Positions 11,795 through 64,000 of a stretch of 64,000 nucleotides of DNA are shown piece after piece. This DNA comes from Ovis canadensis (Eukaryota; Chordata; Mammalia; Artiodactyla; Bovidae), in the NCBI RefSeq assembly GCF_042477335.2, contig NC_091251.1, positions 28,784,501 to 28,848,500 of the forward strand, written 5' to 3'. The notes below the pieces were generated by a model. The model did not search any database, was not told the DNA's origin, and was given only the letters and a program-made list of their open reading frames with translations. The translations under genes and the position numbers were made by a program. Each line of letters starts with the position of its first letter. Position 1 is the stretch's first letter.

Positions 11795-11817
11795 CTCAAG
11801 CGCCGGGCGCGCTTGAG
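11795..11817. repeat. Perfect 9-bp inverted repeat in the promoter or 5'UTR
   Basis: The stem arms are CTCAAGCGC (11795-11803) and GCGCTTGAG (11809-11817), separated by five bases. It lies about 115 bp upstream of the ATG, so it could be a DNA site or, if transcribed, a stable 5'UTR hairpin. Confidence 0.55.
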
Positions 11818-11929
11818 TCGCGGAGTCGCCGTCCCTGTGGCCGGTCCCTGAGCCCCGCCGTTCTCGTCAACCCCCGACCGAGTCCGGCATCCCCCGCGCG
11901 CGCGTCTGGGCAGTTCGGAGCTTACTACC

Positions 11930-61984
<50,055 letters not shown>

Positions 61985-62600
61985 ATTGACAGTTTCAATA
62001 ACAGAACAACATTTTCATCATTTGTGCTGGTGATTTCTCCAAAGCAGTGCCTTCTGAAAACCATCTTATAAAACTCCAGCTTTGTTGAAAATCACAGACC
62101 TCATGTCATCACACACTGGCCTCCATCAGGGATTCCCCTGTGGCTCCAAAGATATCTAGGATTCTACAAACTTTTTATATTCTACACCTTGCCATATTTA
62201 ATATTAGCAGCAGAGAAAGAGCCCTCTTTCTCGTTGCTGTATGAACTTTTTTATATTGCTATTTTTTTGTATATTTCTTATATACTTATAAACTAATTCA
62301 TGCATGTGTTTGTCTTGGATAATTAATGAAAAATATATCTAGATCACGCTTTGCCTTTTATTGTGACTTTTCCACCTGTTGTCTGAATATTTCTTAAGGA
62401 TTTATAAACAAAAAAAAATGCTGCTATTGATTAGCTGCGAGAATGCACTTTAGACATATATTGGACAATTCAACCTGAGATGTCAGAGACTCGCCAATAC
62501 TAAAACCGTTTTAGGAAGGTGTTTGGAGTTTTGTATGTATGTACTTTCTGACATTTAGATACGCCAAAAGAAATGAAATAAAAGCACTAAGAAATACAAG
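61985..62600 (+). other. KIF23: KIF23 3' untranslated region
   Basis: AT-rich sequence from the stop codon to about 20 bases past the AATAAA at 62577-62582. The exact cleavage site is not visible. No ruminant SINE or LINE is recognised in it. Confidence 0.75.
62577..62582 (+). terminator. KIF23: KIF23 poly(A) signal AATAAA
   Basis: The canonical hexamer recognised between the stop codon and 62.6 kb. It is placed about 590 bases after the stop codon. Confidence 0.75.
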
Positions 62601-63020
62601 ATTATGTGATGGTGCTTTTGTGCTTTTCATTTAGCTGGCAATCATTTGTAGGGGAATGAAACAAAAGCACTAGAAACTGCTGTCACCATGCTGAGGATAC
62701 CTGTTTCTATATGCAAAGAAACAGGTTTGCAAGGGGCTATTTACTCTGCTGAAAACCAGGAATACCCTCCAAGCCCACACAACCCACTGGTGCACTGGGG
62801 TCCACAGGCCATCCTTTGTACATAAACTGTGTTTGACCTGGAATCCTCCTTTCATTCAGCTAACTTAGGGTTTCAAGAGCAGCACTCAGTCTGAGAATTT
62901 TAAATTACTGGTATTATACCTGACTTCCACGTGCAGATAAAAAGTAGAGGAGCAAGTGATGGCGGCAGCCTGGCAGTGTGAGCTATTCCTTTTCTTTTAC
63001 TCACAGCTGACTGGTTGTTC
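62601..63020. other. Downstream intergenic sequence
   Basis: No repeat, exon or second gene recognised. Confidence 0.4.
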
Positions 63021-63095
63021 ATGGGCTTCCCTGGTGGCTCAGACAGTAAAGACTGCCTGCAATGCAGGAGACCTGGGTTCAATCCCTGAGTCATT
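63021..63095 (+). mobile_element. Bov-tA SINE head only, sense
   Basis: GGGCTTCCCTGGTGGCTCAG to GGTTCAATCCCTGAGTCA. Only the tRNA-derived part remains; the Bov-A core is absent. Confidence 0.85.
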
Positions 63096-63129
63096 CATAA
63101 CTGAACGAAAGTTTCTCTGTACACTACAC

Positions 63130-64000
63130 CAGAACATGCAAAAGATTTCTACCAAAAAGTGCTTCAGAACATAGGTGGGGAGACCTTAGCAGGACTGTGG
63201 ACCCAAGAGTTCCAGAGCCTACCTCACCCCCACACGCTGGGAGGAGGGGCAGAAGCCAGACTGGAGCGTGTGGAGACTGGAGAGTGTGCGGGAGAGGGCA
63301 TCTGTGGGGAGACAGGCAACGGCTGGGGGACAGAAACCAGTTTGGAGGCCGAAGAGGAGCAGCAACACACGGGGCTTCCACTGCCAGGGACCACCGCCGC
63401 CTCCCTCAGAGGTCTTAAGGTGACCGCCCGGCTGGGCACAGCTGGAGGAACCTGTTTCTTTCTAGCAGCACTCACTCTTCAGGCGCGACTGGTGGGAGTG
63501 GGGAGACGAGAACAAGGGCGCTGAAGGATCTCACGCCCTGCTGCCTGCCTTGGGTTTCAGCGGGAGATCTGTGCGTGGCCCTCTGGGGGGCTTACCGCAG
63601 TGGAGGGTTCCCCCTGCCTACTGTGGACAATCATGGGTGCTAAGCCCATGCCTGGCCCACTCTGCTGCCAGCTTTTTCTAGGCTGACTTTTTAACAGGCT
63701 CTCGGTGGCATGGCCCTAGAGCCAGCTCAGGTAGAGAAACCAAAAATTGAGCTATGCCGCCACCTTGTGGAGAACAAGAGAAAGGTCTCTAATGGTCCGT
63801 GTTGAACTGGAACATCTAACAACTAGTAAGAAAGAGGTGTGCTACTTGAAACTCAGCGGCAGAGGCACATTTTTACCAAACTGAAAAAATCACAGTGATA
63901 TGGAATCCCAAAGAGAAAAACAATAATAATTCTTCAGCAACTGAGTCCACAGGTACAGTGATCTGAGAGAAATCCATAGGCACTGTGATCTGATAAAAAT
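63130..64000 (+). mobile_element. Probable L1 5' region, sense, running off the window
   Basis: A GC-rich segment, then AGCTATGCCGCCACCTTGTG and A-rich text with repeated ACAGTGATCTGA-like units, resembling the 5'UTR and pre-ORF1 part of an L1. No ORF1 start is seen before the window ends. It could be another repeat. Confidence 0.4.

Noticed and set aside
62601..64000. Start of the next gene downstream
   Set aside because: GC-rich ORFs at 63159-63524 overlap on both strands, lack family similarity and sit in what looks like an L1 5' region.

Overview
The window is ruminant (most likely bovid) nuclear DNA. The evidence is the repeat content: BovB (RTE-type) LINEs, Bov-tA and BOV-A2 SINEs, a ruminant L1 tail and cetartiodactyl CHR-type tRNA-Glu SINEs on both strands. 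The sequence alone does not settle the species (cattle, buffalo, sheep or goat). No prokaryotic feature, CRISPR array or plasmid sequence is present.

There is one protein-coding gene, a complete KIF23 (MKLP1/CHO1, the kinesin-6 subunit of centralspindlin) on the + strand. Its CpG-island promoter lies at about 11.6-12.3 kb. The start codon is at 11930, the stop codon ends at 61984, and a poly(A) signal lies at 62577. I placed 23 coding exons by reading frame and splice sites. They join into an open frame of 952 codons carrying the P-loop (GVTGSGKT, residues 112-119), switch I (SSRSH, 298-302) and switch II (DLAGSE, 337-342). A coiled-coil stalk follows, then the cassette exon 18 that distinguishes the long CHO1 form, the paired Ser sites of the RRSRS motif, a late KRRSS site and a basic KRKKP terminus. 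Exon 18 is phase 0 at both ends, so the short MKLP1 form is also encodable.

Layout: 1-11.6 kb is intergenic, with two head-to-head BovB copies, SINEs, an LTR-retrovirus-like fragment and old L1/hAT remnants. 11.6-12.3 kb is the promoter and exon 1. 12-25.3 kb holds exons 2-3 and BovB/SINE-laden introns. 25.4-42.7 kb is intron 4, a 17-kb nest of antisense L1 copies invaded by BovB, SINEs, an LTR-like piece and a young 5'-truncated sense L1 with an 856-codon ORF2 remainder. 42.7-62.6 kb holds exons 5-23. 62.6-64 kb is downstream intergenic, ending in what looks like an L1 5' region.

I found no undescribed multi-gene system. The observations most worth checking are: (1) an apparent 21-nt downstream shift of the exon 19 acceptor, removing seven residues next to the CHO1 exon; (2) a roughly 111-bp, about 96% identical inverted duplication in intron 9, pasted into an ancient MIR and flanked by a 9-bp repeat; (3) a BovB insertion bounded by a 12-bp target-site duplication, with twin-priming (5' inversion) structure and a large internal gap; (4) a composite CCAAT/CHR cell-cycle promoter site; (5) a young L1 with sense-strand poly(A) signals inside intron 4.
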